DNA of 64,000 bases from Phycisphaerales bacterium (GCA_029260555.1 JAJDCZ010000022.1:1-64000), one strand, 5' to 3'; positions 27,262-36,546 are shown, counted from the first letter of the stretch. Numbers and translations are program-made. Notes: generated by a model from the sequence alone, not told the origin.

Positions 27262-27296
27262 AACTGCCTCTGTCATGTGACGGGGGCAGTTTTTTT
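27262..27296 (+). terminator. Terminator after the CpeT-FKBP gene
   Basis: Outer stem AACTGCC / GGCAGTT with an inner GTCA-TG-TGAC stem, followed by a run of seven T. Confidence 0.82.
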
Positions 27297-27442
27297 GTCT
27301 GATCATGTTGATCCCTTGTAACCCTTTTCAATCGGGAACTTTGGGTCAGGCGTGATTCTGCATTGCAGCTTTCGCTGTAGAACTGGTGATTAGATTGAGG
27401 CGTAGTTGGTCCACAGCTCAGCGAATCGGCTATTGTCACCTC

Positions 27443-28228
27443 ATGGCAAAGGATGCTCAAGAATGCAGCGGGGCAGATGATCAATCTCGGATTCGTGTGT
27501 CGGTGGTCGCGCCAGCGCACAATGAGTTTGAGAATGTGCCTGAGTTGGTCAGGCAGGTTGGCGATGCGATGCAGGGGATAGCCTTTGAGTTCATCATTGT
27601 GGACGATGGTTCGACTGATGGGACAGGTGAAAAGGTTGTTGAACTGATGGCTGAGCGGCCTTGGCTCAGATGTGTGTCGATGTGCAACACGCCTGCAGGA
27701 AGTGGCAATGGTCAGTCAGCAGCGTTTCATGCAGGGTTTCGGGCAACGCATGGCGAGTTGATCGCGGTGCTTGATGCGGATTTGCAGAACGATCCAGCGG
27801 ATCTGCCTGCAATGTTGAAACTGATTGATCAAACCGGTGCGGACATGATCCAGGGTGATCGCAGCTACGCCAGGCGTGACAATGTGGTTCGCAAGGTTGG
27901 TTCTCGTGTGGGGCGCATGTTCCGCAGGTTGATTCTCAGCGACACGATTCGTGATACGGGGTGTTCACTTCGGTTGATGAAGCGCGAGATTGGGCTGAAG
28001 CTGCCTTTGGAGTTCAAGGGGATGCACAGGTTTATTCCTGCAACTGTCAAGCACATGGGGTATGAGGTTGTGGAGATGCGGGTGAACCATCGGCCTCGGG
28101 TCGCGGGCGAGACAAAGTATGGCATGGGCATCACCAAACGCGCTCTACCCGGGCTGATTGACTGCTTTGCGGTCAGGTATATGCGCAAAAGGCGCAGGCC
28201 TGTGACGGGCAGGGAGATCGGTCGATGA
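27443..28228 (+). CDS. Family 2 glycosyltransferase (polyprenyl-phosphate sugar transferase type)
   Basis: 261 residues. GT-A fold with SVVAPAHNEFENV, VDDGSTDGT and the DxD-type VLDADLQNDPADLP motif, then DTGCSLRLMKRE and a basic tail. This layout matches the dolichol/undecaprenyl-phosphate mannose or glycosyl synthases, soluble at the membrane face with no C-terminal membrane helices. ATG 27443 lacks a good ribosome site; the upstream GTG 27386 is less likely. The stop overlaps the next gene's ATG (ATGA), a LAB_N membrane protein often found with such enzymes. Confidence 0.85.
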   Translation: MAKDAQECSGADDQSRIRVSVVAPAHNEFENVPELVRQVGDAMQGIAFEFIIVDDGSTDGTGEKVVELMAERPWLRCVSMCNTPAGSGNGQSAAFHAGFRATHGELIAVLDADLQNDPADLPAMLKLIDQTGADMIQGDRSYARRDNVVRKVGSRVGRMFRRLILSDTIRDTGCSLRLMKREIGLKLPLEFKGMHRFIPATVKHMGYEVVEMRVNHRPRVAGETKYGMGITKRALPGLIDCFAVRYMRKRRRPVTGREIGR

Positions 28229-28842
28229 AAATTGGACCTTTTGTTGCCATGCTGGGTCTGATTGGTCTGGGAGTTTGGCTGGTGTGGTCTCGCCCTGCGC
28301 CGATGGGTTCAATCACACTTGAGCAAGGCTCGCGGATTGAGCATGTGCGAATTGGTGATGAGCGGGGGGTGATCGAGATTCTGCCAGGCGAGCCGGCACA
28401 GTTTCGGCTGCACATGCGTAATGGGTGGAACTCGGAAAAGTTTGGCCAAGCAGCATTTATTGAGCGCTTCGGGAATGATCTGCTGGTGACGCTTCAGTCT
28501 GACAATACCAACGGGTTTTTTCGGCTGTTGAATATCACATCTTGGGTCAGCGTGGTGTGGGTGGGGATAGGGTTTGGCGGGCAGATCTGTTTTTTCGGGC
28601 GGATGTTTGTGCAGTGGGTGGTATCAGAGAAGAAAAAAGAGTCGGTCGTGCCTGAGATTTTCTGGTGGCTGAGCCTTTTTGGAGGGGTGGCGCTGTTTAC
28701 CTACTTTGTGTGGAGGCGGGATCTGATCGGCGTACTGGGCCAAAGCTCTGGCGTGGTGATCTATGCACGAAACCTCAGGCTGATCCATAAAAGACGCAAG
28801 CGGGCGTTGCGGGAAAAACAGCAAAGCGAGCCTGATTCTTGA
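28225..28842 (+). CDS. LAB_N-domain membrane protein (lipid A biosynthesis N-terminal domain)
   Basis: 205 residues. A first membrane helix (5-22) is followed by a periplasmic stretch to about residue 100, then a three-helix block with the LAB_N signature: MFVQWVVSEKKKESVVPEIFWWLSLFGG and the ending LGQSSGVVIYARNL. Such proteins are predicted to act in lipid-linked sugar transport or presentation. Translational coupling to the upstream GT2 enzyme supports a shared role in envelope glycolipid modification. Confidence 0.82.
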   Translation: MKIGPFVAMLGLIGLGVWLVWSRPAPMGSITLEQGSRIEHVRIGDERGVIEILPGEPAQFRLHMRNGWNSEKFGQAAFIERFGNDLLVTLQSDNTNGFFRLLNITSWVSVVWVGIGFGGQICFFGRMFVQWVVSEKKKESVVPEIFWWLSLFGGVALFTYFVWRRDLIGVLGQSSGVVIYARNLRLIHKRRKRALREKQQSEPDS

Positions 28843-29108
28843 AAGTGTTGCAAGACCAGGTGGACAGCATTCATTTTCATGAAGAATCATGGAATTTTAG
28901 TGTGCAGGTCGATGATTTTTTGCACAAAGCGCGGATTAATTGTGTAGGCTAAGGCTTGGCTGACTGGTATCGATTGATGCATGACGAGCAAGTTGTACTC
29001 ACGGGGAAACGGCCGTTTTCGTTGTGAATGAAAGGATCCCCATTTTTTCTTGCAGCCGGGGCTCACAGAGCAGCCAGGTTGAACCTGAGTCGTGTACATG
29101 GAGGTCTG

Positions 29109-29750
29109 ATGATGGACGGGATGCGAGTTCTCTTGGATGATGAGCAGCTTGAGGTCAACGAGCCAACGGTGGCAGCAGCACTCACTGCTGGGGTAGAGCG
29201 GGCGGGTGAGCGGGGGCGGGTGATCATTGAAGTGCTGGTCAACGATCGTGTGTTGAATGATGAGGAGCTCGCTGAGCCTTCGGATCAGTTGATGGTGGGT
29301 TCGTGTATCGAACTCAAGTCCGCATCGCCGGGGTTTGTGGTGGTGCAGGCGATGCACGATTCCATCGCGTATCTGGAGAGGGTACGAAGTGTGCAGGTGC
29401 AGGCATCGGAGTTGATCCAGAGCGGTCAGCTCAGTGAAAGCGTTGAACAGATGGGGCAGATCGTGGGGATCTGGCAGACGGTGCAAGTTGCAGCCAGCGA
29501 GAGTATTCAACTTCTGGAGTTTGATCTGACGAGTGTGCAGGTTGATGAGAGTGGCACAGCAGCCAATGAGGTTCTTGCAGAACTGACGGACAAACTGGCC
29601 CAGCTCAAACAGGGATTGATTTCCAAGGACTGGTCATCGGTATCGGATATTCTTGAGTACGACCTGGACGAGCAGATCGACCGGTTCAGTGGTGTTCTGG
29701 GCGCGATTGCAAAGCAGGCTGAGCAGCTGGATGACCATGGTACCTGTTGA
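29109..29750 (+). CDS. Protein of unknown function (first of a coupled pair)
   Basis: 213 residues, cytoplasmic. The start region (MRVLLDDEQLEVNEPTVAAALTAG) looks like a beta-grasp or ubiquitin-like segment, and residues ~90-200 are helical with heptad-like spacing (LIQSGQLSESVEQMGQIVGIW). GGAGG lies 4-7 bases before ATG 29109 or 29112. The end overlaps the next gene by about 20 bases. Function unknown. Confidence 0.55.
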   Translation: MMDGMRVLLDDEQLEVNEPTVAAALTAGVERAGERGRVIIEVLVNDRVLNDEELAEPSDQLMVGSCIELKSASPGFVVVQAMHDSIAYLERVRSVQVQASELIQSGQLSESVEQMGQIVGIWQTVQVAASESIQLLEFDLTSVQVDESGTAANEVLAELTDKLAQLKQGLISKDWSSVSDILEYDLDEQIDRFSGVLGAIAKQAEQLDDHGTC

Positions 29751-30501
29751 TTCCAGTCAGCAAGGAGCTCACAACAAGGGTCTTGCCCCGCTGGACATGC
29801 AGATGCAGCGGGCGTGTGATGCGCTGGTTCAGCAGGTTTTTCACGAAGCAGAACGGCTGGCAGCATCGGGGCTGGATCAGGCTCACAGATTGCGCGATTA
29901 TGATCGGATGGGGCGGATCGCTCTGGTGCTACAAGAGGCTCGCAGGCAGCGCGTGCAACGGGCTGCGGATGCTGGTGTTGTTTGCACGGTTAATTGTTCG
30001 TCAGAGCTTGGCAGTGTGGATAGTGAAGGGGCGTGTGTGATTCAGCCGCCTTTGGTGGGGCTTGATGCTGCGGTGGTGCGCCAGACCGCACTTCGGCGGG
30101 GGCGGGCGTTGATCGTGCTGGTACGCGAGCCGATGACAAAGGCTGGCCTGTGGCCTGTCGTGGCAGCAACAGAATCTGTGGTGGTTCGCGTCATGGTTGA
30201 GCCGCCCGCTGGCGAGATGGTGTCGTCAGAACAAGCAGCGCATGAACCTGTCACTGAGCTGATTTCTATGAACTGGGTAATGGAGTCAGTGCGAGCGCTG
30301 GGTGATAAAGCCATCGACAGCATTGATGCTTCAATGCCGGGCGCCTGGCGTGTGGATGATTTGATGGAGGCACTCCTGGCGGTGCCAGAACATGATCAGC
30401 TCCACCAGGTTCTGGCAGCAGCGTGCAAAGATGCACAACACGAACCAGAACCAGCCCAGCCTAGACGCACGACAAAGCTGGGGAATCCATTTTCGTTTTA
30501 G
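29731..30501 (+). CDS. Protein of unknown function (second of a coupled pair)
   Basis: 256 residues, no signal peptide. Helical N-terminal half (LDMQMQRACDALVQQVFHEAERLAAS), a central beta-rich stretch (VVAATESVVVRVMVEPPAGEMV) and a helical end with a basic Pro-rich tail. ATG 29731 or 29737 overlaps the preceding stop, which implies translational coupling. Neither member matches a family I know. Confidence 0.55.
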   Translation: MTMVPVDSSQQGAHNKGLAPLDMQMQRACDALVQQVFHEAERLAASGLDQAHRLRDYDRMGRIALVLQEARRQRVQRAADAGVVCTVNCSSELGSVDSEGACVIQPPLVGLDAAVVRQTALRRGRALIVLVREPMTKAGLWPVVAATESVVVRVMVEPPAGEMVSSEQAAHEPVTELISMNWVMESVRALGDKAIDSIDASMPGAWRVDDLMEALLAVPEHDQLHQVLAAACKDAQHEPEPAQPRRTTKLGNPFSF

Positions 30502-30520
30502 ATTGTGTTTAGTGTCTTTA

Positions 30521-30596
30521 ACGAGCCGCGACCGTGAGGGAGCGTTTGGAGTTGGTATTGAAACTAGAAGACCACTCCCTCACGGTCGTGGCTCGT
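30521..30596. repeat. Interspersed palindromic repeat, copy 1
   Basis: 24-bp imperfect inverted arms (30521-30544 and 30573-30596) containing CCGCGACCGTGAGGGAGCG, with a 28-base loop. A second copy is at 58527-58611; both are followed by AGAGTTC(A/T)GAATC. It resembles REP-like elements that are abundant in planctomycete genomes and often misread as short ORFs. Confidence 0.85.
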
Positions 30597-30682
30597 AAGA
30601 GTTCAGAATCTGAGATTTCAGACACAAAATGGATTGGTCTTGAGAGCCAACGAACCAGGCGGGTTTCAGCAGGGCAAAGGGG

Positions 30683-30958
30683 CTACCAGCCGCCGCTGTT
30701 TTGGTCTTTTTCGCGTCGGTTGTTCTGATCGCCTATGACTGCGCCGCTTACGCCGCCCGCGACGGCGCCGATGGCAGCACCGGTGCCAGCGTTGCCGCTG
30801 AGCGAGCCGATGATGGCACCTGCACCTGCGCCGAGTGCAGCACCAGAGAACGCACCTTCACCCGCATTTGAGCAGCCAGTTGCGCCAGCTGAGGCGATGA
30901 GTGCTGCTGCTGAGAGTGCGATGGCGAGGAATCTGGATGAGTGGTTTTTCATTTGCAT
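30683..30958 (-). CDS. Small glycine-zipper lipoprotein
   Basis: 91 residues. Lipobox ASAGATGC marks lipidation near Cys 29. The mature part is an alternating Gly/Ala helix pair (GAALGAGAGAIIGSLSGNAGTGAAIGAVAGG), a glycine-zipper 2TM-type domain, with a short charged tail. Such small lipoproteins sit in the envelope; relatives contribute to membrane integrity, but no specific role can be given. Confidence 0.8.
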   Translation of the reverse strand: MQMKNHSSRFLAIALSAAALIASAGATGCSNAGEGAFSGAALGAGAGAIIGSLSGNAGTGAAIGAVAGGVSGAVIGDQNNRREKDQNSGGW

Positions 30959-31067
30959 GGCTGAGCTCCTTGGTTATTGTACGAAGAGGGTGGGTGTTGT
31001 GTTTACTCTTGAGATGTCGGCTTTCAGGGAAGTGCTGCAGGAATTGGAGAGTTTCTGACAGTTTTGT

Positions 31068-31775
31068 TCAGTTCCAGGAGCAGCCTTTGGGCAGATCTCG
31101 CATGATCTGGCTTTGGGCCTTGGCCAGAAGGTTGCTCAGATGGTCAATTTCTGTGCTGATGACCAGGGCACGGCTGGTCGGGCTGGGCTCAGCCAGGAGC
31201 TGATAGCGAAGTTCCGAATCGCCCAGCAGCGTGAATGAAAGCAGCTCAAGAATGGCTGCGGTTGGTATTTGCTCGTTATGGAGCACCTCTGCAACAGAAT
31301 CAGCAGCGACGAGCTGGGTGAGAGGGCCATGAGTGAAGATATGGTCGAGCCGATCGCGGAACTCTGCAAGATCCTGCTCGCTGGATTCGCCTGATTCCAG
31401 AGGAGCGAGCATGGCAAACCGGTAGGGAAGGGCGGCAGAGTCCTGATTCAGGATGTTGATGATGCGAGCCCGGCAGATGCCCTGGATGAGAATGTGAAAA
31501 CGACCATCAGGCAGGGATTCGTGCTGAACGATCTGGCCGATGCAGGTCGCGGGGCGAACCGCAGGGTGATCAGAATGTTTTGTTTCAGCGGCAGTATCGC
31601 GGATTGCCATGGCGATAAGCCCTGAGCCATCAAGCGCATCGCTGAATAGTTTTTTGTCTCTTTGTTGGGAGATTTGGATGGGCAGGAGTTGTTGAGGCAG
31701 GAGAGTGACCGAATCCAGCACGAAGAGGGGGATCGGCCTGGAAAAGTTGATGTGGATGGTGGACTCGTCGGTCAT
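31068..31775 (-). CDS. LON substrate-binding-domain protein without protease
   Basis: 235 residues, the size of stand-alone LON N-domain proteins. Visible: IPLFVLDSVTLLPQQLLPIQI, IRDTAAETKHSD, CIGQIVQHESLPDGRFHILIQGICRARI, and a helical second half. It lacks AAA and protease domains. The start is four bases after the end of the HD-domain gene, so the two are cotranscribed; an upstream extension is an artefact of reading through that gene. Confidence 0.85.
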   Translation of the reverse strand: MTDESTIHINFSRPIPLFVLDSVTLLPQQLLPIQISQQRDKKLFSDALDGSGLIAMAIRDTAAETKHSDHPAVRPATCIGQIVQHESLPDGRFHILIQGICRARIINILNQDSAALPYRFAMLAPLESGESSEQDLAEFRDRLDHIFTHGPLTQLVAADSVAEVLHNEQIPTAAILELLSFTLLGDSELRYQLLAEPSPTSRALVISTEIDHLSNLLAKAQSQIMRDLPKGCSWN

Positions 31776-31779
31776 AGTG

Positions 31780-32784
31780 CTAGTCTGCCAGTGGATCGGG
31801 TTTGAACAGGCGCGTGTCCAGGCCCCAGATTTTTTCGGTGAAGTTGCCACCAAGTTGCTGGGCTGGTCTGTCAGGGCGTGCGGCATCAAGAGCCATGATG
31901 GTCTTGGCATCCATGTTGTCGAGCATGGAGACGAGGATGGCTTCGGGTGTAGCGGGGATTTTGGCAGCTCCGAAATCTGGAATGCCATGGTGTGAAAGAA
32001 TGATGTGTTCAAGAACCATGAGCGAGCCTGCGGGCATGCGGACGCCTTTGGATCGCATGAGGTTTTGGGCTTTGTCGCGGAGCATCATGGTGCCTTCGAC
32101 GATGTGCCCGATCAGCAGGCCGGGATCGGTGTAACTGAATGCCTTGTCGTAAGCCAGTTCGCGGGTTTTGCCCAGATCATGAATGAACAGCCCCATGAGC
32201 ACAAGATCGCGGTTGATTTTGGGGTAAAGCGGGCAGACGCGGTCTGCAAGGTTACACAGGTTGAGCGTGTGCTCGAGCAACCCGCCAAGATATGCGTGGT
32301 GCATTATTTTGGCAGCGGGGCATCGGCGAAAAGCATTCATCAGGTATTCGTCTTCGAGATATTCCTGGGCCAGCGCCTTGAGCGCGGGGTGCTTGATGGA
32401 GTCGAGCAGCGTGAGGAGTTCAGCGAACATGTCCGCAGGATCGCGCGACGAGCAAGGCATGAGATCACGCAGTTGTTCGTCGCTTGGCTCGATGGGGTCA
32501 ATGACATGGATGATGAGTTGGAGGGAGCCCTGATAGCTTTGGGTCTCGCCTTCGATGTAGACAAAGCCATCGGTGGGAAGGCGGCTATATGTTGCTTCAT
32601 CGATGGACCACATGCGGCCGGGCATCTCGCCGGTTTTATCGCCGATGATGCAGCGGAGGTACGACTTGTCCTGTCTGGTTTTGCCAAGCTGAGCATTCAT
32701 GATTGAATACGCACCGCTGAAGCGTTGGGCGGGTTTGAGTTCCGCGATGAAGGTTCGAGAGGGAGCGGCTTGCGATGTGGTCAT
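31780..32784 (-). CDS. YhaM-like OB-fold/HD-domain 3'-5' exoribonuclease
   Basis: 334 residues. N-terminal OB-fold-like part (residues 10-105: YLRCIIGDKTGEMPGRMW), then an HD metal-dependent domain with MHHAYLGGLLEHTL and FIHDLGKT. This architecture is the YhaM/Cbf1 3'-5' exonuclease family. It could instead act as a nucleotide phosphohydrolase of similar design. GAGG lies eight bases upstream of ATG 32784. First gene of a two-gene operon with the LON-domain protein. Confidence 0.83.
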   Translation of the reverse strand: MTTSQAAPSRTFIAELKPAQRFSGAYSIMNAQLGKTRQDKSYLRCIIGDKTGEMPGRMWSIDEATYSRLPTDGFVYIEGETQSYQGSLQLIIHVIDPIEPSDEQLRDLMPCSSRDPADMFAELLTLLDSIKHPALKALAQEYLEDEYLMNAFRRCPAAKIMHHAYLGGLLEHTLNLCNLADRVCPLYPKINRDLVLMGLFIHDLGKTRELAYDKAFSYTDPGLLIGHIVEGTMMLRDKAQNLMRSKGVRMPAGSLMVLEHIILSHHGIPDFGAAKIPATPEAILVSMLDNMDAKTIMALDAARPDRPAQQLGGNFTEKIWGLDTRLFKPDPLAD

Positions 32785-32918
32785 GGATGAATCCTCAAAG
32801 AGTGTTGCCATGGAAAAGTGTAGGGGGTAACTAGTCGCTGAGTCGAAGCGCATTGATGGCGTGGGCTTGAAACCTTGTTACAACCCAAAGTCGATCTAAC
32901 ATTGAAAGCGACGGTGTG

Positions 32919-33296
32919 TTATTGAAAACGCGAGGGGACGGGGCCGTGCTCAGCGATGATGCGTGAACGGATACCACCTCTTCCTTTGAAGTCTGCGACG
33001 ATTTGAAGCCAGGTGGGATTCATCGCGTTTGTCAGGTCATCGCGGATGCGGTTGGTGACGGCTTCGTAAAAGATACCTTCATCGCGGAACGACTGGTAGT
33101 AGAGTTTGAGGCTCTTGAGTTCAACGCAGGTGCCGCTCTTGGAAGTGGGTGCGGGCTGATAGCGCAAGGTGATGATGCCGAAGTCTGGGTGGCCTGTGAC
33201 GGGGCAGAGGCTGGTGAACTCCTCAGCGACATGCTCGATGATGAATGGAGCATCAACGGGAGGGGGGAAGGATTGGATAAGTGATGGATCAGGCAT
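32919..33296 (-). CDS. queF: 7-cyano-7-deazaguanine reductase QueF (short form)
   Basis: 125 residues. Reduces preQ0 to preQ1 with NADPH in queuosine synthesis. The catalytic cysteine is Cys31 in FTSLCPVTGHPDF with Asp38 nearby, and the QueF signature ELKSLKLYYQSF follows. The short unimodular form matches the Bacillus-type enzyme. Ten bases separate it from the TPR lipoprotein gene upstream, with which it may be cotranscribed. GluQRS, which modifies queuosine-containing tRNA-Asp, is encoded at 52050. Confidence 0.93.
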   Translation of the reverse strand: MPDPSLIQSFPPPVDAPFIIEHVAEEFTSLCPVTGHPDFGIITLRYQPAPTSKSGTCVELKSLKLYYQSFRDEGIFYEAVTNRIRDDLTNAMNPTWLQIVADFKGRGGIRSRIIAEHGPVPSRFQ

Positions 33297-33305
33297 ACAC
33301 CGGTT

Positions 33306-34370
33306 TTAGCCGTATCGGCTGAGAAGTTCCACGATGCGGGGCTGACGGGATTCGATCTGGATGGATCTGCGGAGGGCGTTGATGGCTTCTTTGAGAGCTT
33401 TCTGGTCGGATTTGTTTGACCAGATGTATCGGTTGAGGAGGCAGACTCCGACGCCGTTGAGTGCGGGATAGTGCTGAGAATCAAGCGTCAAGGCTTGTTT
33501 GAAGCTGGTCAGGGCGTCGTCATAGTGTCTCAGGCGGAAGTGGGCAGAGCCAAGTCTTTCATAGGCGATGGCTGAGGGCTGCATGGTGATGAGCTGATCA
33601 AGTGTGACAACCATTTCAGCATATCGCCCAGCATTACTCAAGCTGTCTGAGAGGTTGAGCAGGAGTTCAGGGGTCAGTTCCACAAGTTCCGCAGCCTGCT
33701 GATATTCAGCGATCGCATCATTGTGCCGACCCAGAGCTGCGTAGATAGCACCGAGATTAATGCGGGCATCGCCGCGCTGGGGAGCATGGCGGACAGCAAA
33801 CTGGGCATAGGTGAGCCCTTGATCCGGTTCGCCGAGTTGGAGATAGGCGGTGGCGAGGTTTAGATTTGCATCAGCGTTGTTGGGTCTGATGGAAAGAGCA
33901 CGGAGATAAGCACGGACCGCTTCACTGAGTCGATTGAGGATCTGCAGGGACAGGCCATGGAGATACTGGGCGTTGAAGTTGCGGGGTTCGATTTTTACAG
34001 CGTAGGCGTAGCTTTGCTCAGCACTTGCAAAATCGCCCTGCTGACGATGGATATCGCCGATGCCGACATATGCGTGGGTGAGGTTGGGGTTGATGGCGAT
34101 GGCGCGTTCAAACTCACGAATGGCAGCATCAAAGTTGCCTGTTTGTGCCAATGCCTGGCCTTTGGCTGCAGCGAACTGTGCATCAGCTTCAGAAGGCTTT
34201 TCCTGCGCAACGGCTTTGGTTTTAGAAGATGATCGAGGTGAACCCGCCTGCCAGGACCGACAGCTGACCATCGACGCGGCAGTCATCGCAAGCACAATGC
34301 ACAAAAGTGACCGGCTCAGAGTGTTGAGGCGAGGTTCAGAAAGAAAGGATGATTGGCTGGTATTGTCCAT
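33306..34370 (-). CDS. TPR lipoprotein
   Basis: 354 residues. Lipobox AASMVSC near Cys 37 marks a lipoprotein; the mature part has about seven tetratricopeptide repeats (FDAAIREFERAIAINPNLTHAYVGIG and similar, from residue 60 to 330). Probably a periplasmic or outer-membrane scaffold. Its location before queF suggests no functional link. Confidence 0.82.
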   Translation of the reverse strand: MDNTSQSSFLSEPRLNTLSRSLLCIVLAMTAASMVSCRSWQAGSPRSSSKTKAVAQEKPSEADAQFAAAKGQALAQTGNFDAAIREFERAIAINPNLTHAYVGIGDIHRQQGDFASAEQSYAYAVKIEPRNFNAQYLHGLSLQILNRLSEAVRAYLRALSIRPNNADANLNLATAYLQLGEPDQGLTYAQFAVRHAPQRGDARINLGAIYAALGRHNDAIAEYQQAAELVELTPELLLNLSDSLSNAGRYAEMVVTLDQLITMQPSAIAYERLGSAHFRLRHYDDALTSFKQALTLDSQHYPALNGVGVCLLNRYIWSNKSDQKALKEAINALRRSIQIESRQPRIVELLSRYG

Positions 34371-34453
34371 GTGATGGTTTTATCGGTCTTTTGGGGGTTA
34401 AGGTTCGGTGGTTTTCACATAGATATATCATCTTGGGATACACCATGCAGGCA

Positions 34454-35380
34454 TTATTGGGGGGTGTTTGGCTCAGGCGATGATGATTCGATGAGTTTTT
34501 TAAGTCGGCTGAGGTTGAGTGTGTCCAACGCTGAACCCTTGGGTGTGGTTCCCTTGGGGGTTTCCAGGATCATGGGTTTGTCAGCAAGTTTGGGGTGGTT
34601 GAGGACCGCAGCAAAGCCTGAGTTGATGAGCGTTTTGTGGGTGGTTGATATGCCGATGGTGCCCTCACCGATATGGGCGTGACGGTCTTTTTTGCTGGCG
34701 ACATCGCCGATCGAATCGTTGAGGTGGAGAACGCGAAGGTTGTCCAGATTGCAGAGCTGGTCAAACTCGTCAAGGGCATGTTGACCAAGGGTGCGAGAGG
34801 ACATGTCATAGCCTCCAGCGTGGGCGTGGCAGGTGTCAAAGCAGTAAGCGACGCGCCTGGGGCAATCGGTTTGTTCGAGGATGCGCTTACGGAGTGTTGC
34901 CAGTTCCTGGAAGGTGCGACCCAGGTTTGAGCCTGAGCCGACGGTGTTTTCCAGACAGCAGATGACCGGGCAGTCTGGGGTTTTTTCGAAGATAGTTTTG
35001 TAAGCATGGGCGATGCGTGTCAGGCCTGCATCGGCTGTGGAGGTGGTGTATGCGCCAGGATGGTGGACGAGAAAGGGGATGTTGAGCGTTTGACAGCGTG
35101 TGATTTCATCGATCATCAAATTGATGGACTTGTGCCAGAGCTCGTCATCGGGGCTGGCGAGATTGATGAGGTAGGAGGCGTGGGAGACAGTGCGATCCTG
35201 CCAGCCCAACTCGTTGAGCTTGCTGGTCCATTCAGAGATGGCAGCAGGGTCCAGGGGCTTGACGCGCCATTGACGCTGATTTTTGGTAAAGACCTGAACG
35301 GTGTCCATATGAAGATTCCGGGCTTCATTCAGGGCGTTGGTCATGGAGCCTGCGATTGAAAGGTGAGAGCCAAACATCAT
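34454..35380 (-). CDS. nfo: Endonuclease IV (AP endonuclease)
   Basis: 308 residues. Cleaves at abasic sites in base excision repair, with a TIM barrel holding three zinc ions. Zinc-ligand motifs are visible: GSHLSIAG, VHHPGAY, CLENTVGSG, FDTCHAHAGGYD, HLNDSIGD..DRHAHIGEGTIG and ILETPKG. Full-length for the family. No partner gene adjacent. Confidence 0.95.
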   Translation of the reverse strand: MMFGSHLSIAGSMTNALNEARNLHMDTVQVFTKNQRQWRVKPLDPAAISEWTSKLNELGWQDRTVSHASYLINLASPDDELWHKSINLMIDEITRCQTLNIPFLVHHPGAYTTSTADAGLTRIAHAYKTIFEKTPDCPVICCLENTVGSGSNLGRTFQELATLRKRILEQTDCPRRVAYCFDTCHAHAGGYDMSSRTLGQHALDEFDQLCNLDNLRVLHLNDSIGDVASKKDRHAHIGEGTIGISTTHKTLINSGFAAVLNHPKLADKPMILETPKGTTPKGSALDTLNLSRLKKLIESSSPEPNTPQ

Positions 35381-35458
35381 GGTGCGATGGTAGGTGGGTG
35401 TGGGAAGGGGTGGCGGGTGTGCGTGGGAGTGGTGGGAGGAATTTGAAAAAATGAGTCA

Positions 35459-36100
35459 ATGAGGGAACCAATGCGGGGGATGGTGCTTTATTTATGTGTG
35501 AGTATGACAGTGATGAGAATGATCGATTCGGTCGCAGAGCTCACAGAGTGTGAGCTGATGCACGAAGAGGCTGATGTTGAGCGAGCGTTGATCGATCAGG
35601 CCAGGCATGACCCCGAGGCGTTTGGTCGGTTGTACCGGATGCACTACGCGTGTATCGCGGGGTATCTGCTTCGGCGGACGGGCAATGAACATGTCGCGGA
35701 GGATCTGGCGGGTGAGACATTTGTTGCAGCATTGGGTGCGATTGGTCGTTTCCGTCACACCGGGGCACCATTTGGTGCGTGGTTGATGCGCATCGCGACG
35801 AATCAGGTTAATCGATGGGCAAAAAAGACGCGGCGAGATAGTGATGCAAAGCTGTGGATCGCAAAGCATGCTGATGGATCGTTTGATGAGTGTGAAGCAG
35901 ATCACGCTGAGATGATCAGGCAGGCACTGGACTCGCTGAGTGTGGATCACCAGACGGTCTTGTATCTGCACCATGTTGAAGGGATGAAGGTTGAGCAGGT
36001 GGCGTTGGTGCTGGGTGTGAGCCAGGGGACGGTGAAGTCGAGATTGCATCGGGCGCGGGCTGCGCTACTTGTGATATGTGACAGAATCGGAGTGGTGTAA
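35459..36100 (+). CDS. ECF-type RNA polymerase sigma factor (second of three)
   Basis: 213 residues if the first ATG is used; ATG 35504 or 35519 would remove a hydrophobic N-terminal extension that is probably not translated. Region 2: YRMHYACIAGYLLRRTG..EHVAEDLAGETFVAAL and APFGAWLMRIATN; region 4: DSLSVDHQTVLYLHHVEGMKVEQVALVLG ending GTVKSRLHRARAAL. The TAATG junction couples it to a small membrane protein gene. Confidence 0.88.
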   Translation: MREPMRGMVLYLCVSMTVMRMIDSVAELTECELMHEEADVERALIDQARHDPEAFGRLYRMHYACIAGYLLRRTGNEHVAEDLAGETFVAALGAIGRFRHTGAPFGAWLMRIATNQVNRWAKKTRRDSDAKLWIAKHADGSFDECEADHAEMIRQALDSLSVDHQTVLYLHHVEGMKVEQVALVLGVSQGTVKSRLHRARAALLVICDRIGVV

Positions 36101-36546
36101 TGGACAAGCAAACAGACAAGCAGGCGGACAGGATTCATCGGCTTCTCAGGCCGATGGCAGAAACAAAATGGAATGGACCGGACAGTCACCCCAGGGTCGA
36201 GAAGCTGATCAAGGAGCAAACGATGAGCAGCAAGAAGTTTTCATGGAGTCGGACCAGTATCGCAATCGCAGTATGCACGATTGTGGGTGGCGGAGCACTT
36301 GCCACGGTCGTGACGCAGCAGATCCTGGCAGGCAGAGCCACGCTGATTACCGAAGATGGCAGCCAATATGATATTGAACTGGTGCCTGATGGTGATGCAG
36401 CCACGGGGACATTCATCGCTGATGACGGCACGGTGTATGGCATCAACATGGTTCAAGAAAGTGATGGCCAGAAGCAGGTCACCGTTGAAGTATCTGGAGA
36501 CAGCTCTGGATCAAGCACCGTCACTGTTGAATCTGATGATGACTGA
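36100..36546 (+). CDS. Small membrane protein coupled to the ECF sigma gene, possible anti-sigma
   Basis: 148 residues: cytoplasmic N-terminus with a basic ~45-residue segment, one membrane helix near 51-72 (SIAIAVCTIVGGGALATVV) and an acidic, Ser/Thr-rich extracytoplasmic tail. No zinc-binding anti-sigma motif. Its coupled position after the sigma gene suggests a regulator. Function inferred only. Confidence 0.55.
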   Translation: MDKQTDKQADRIHRLLRPMAETKWNGPDSHPRVEKLIKEQTMSSKKFSWSRTSIAIAVCTIVGGGALATVVTQQILAGRATLITEDGSQYDIELVPDGDAATGTFIADDGTVYGINMVQESDGQKQVTVEVSGDSSGSSTVTVESDDD

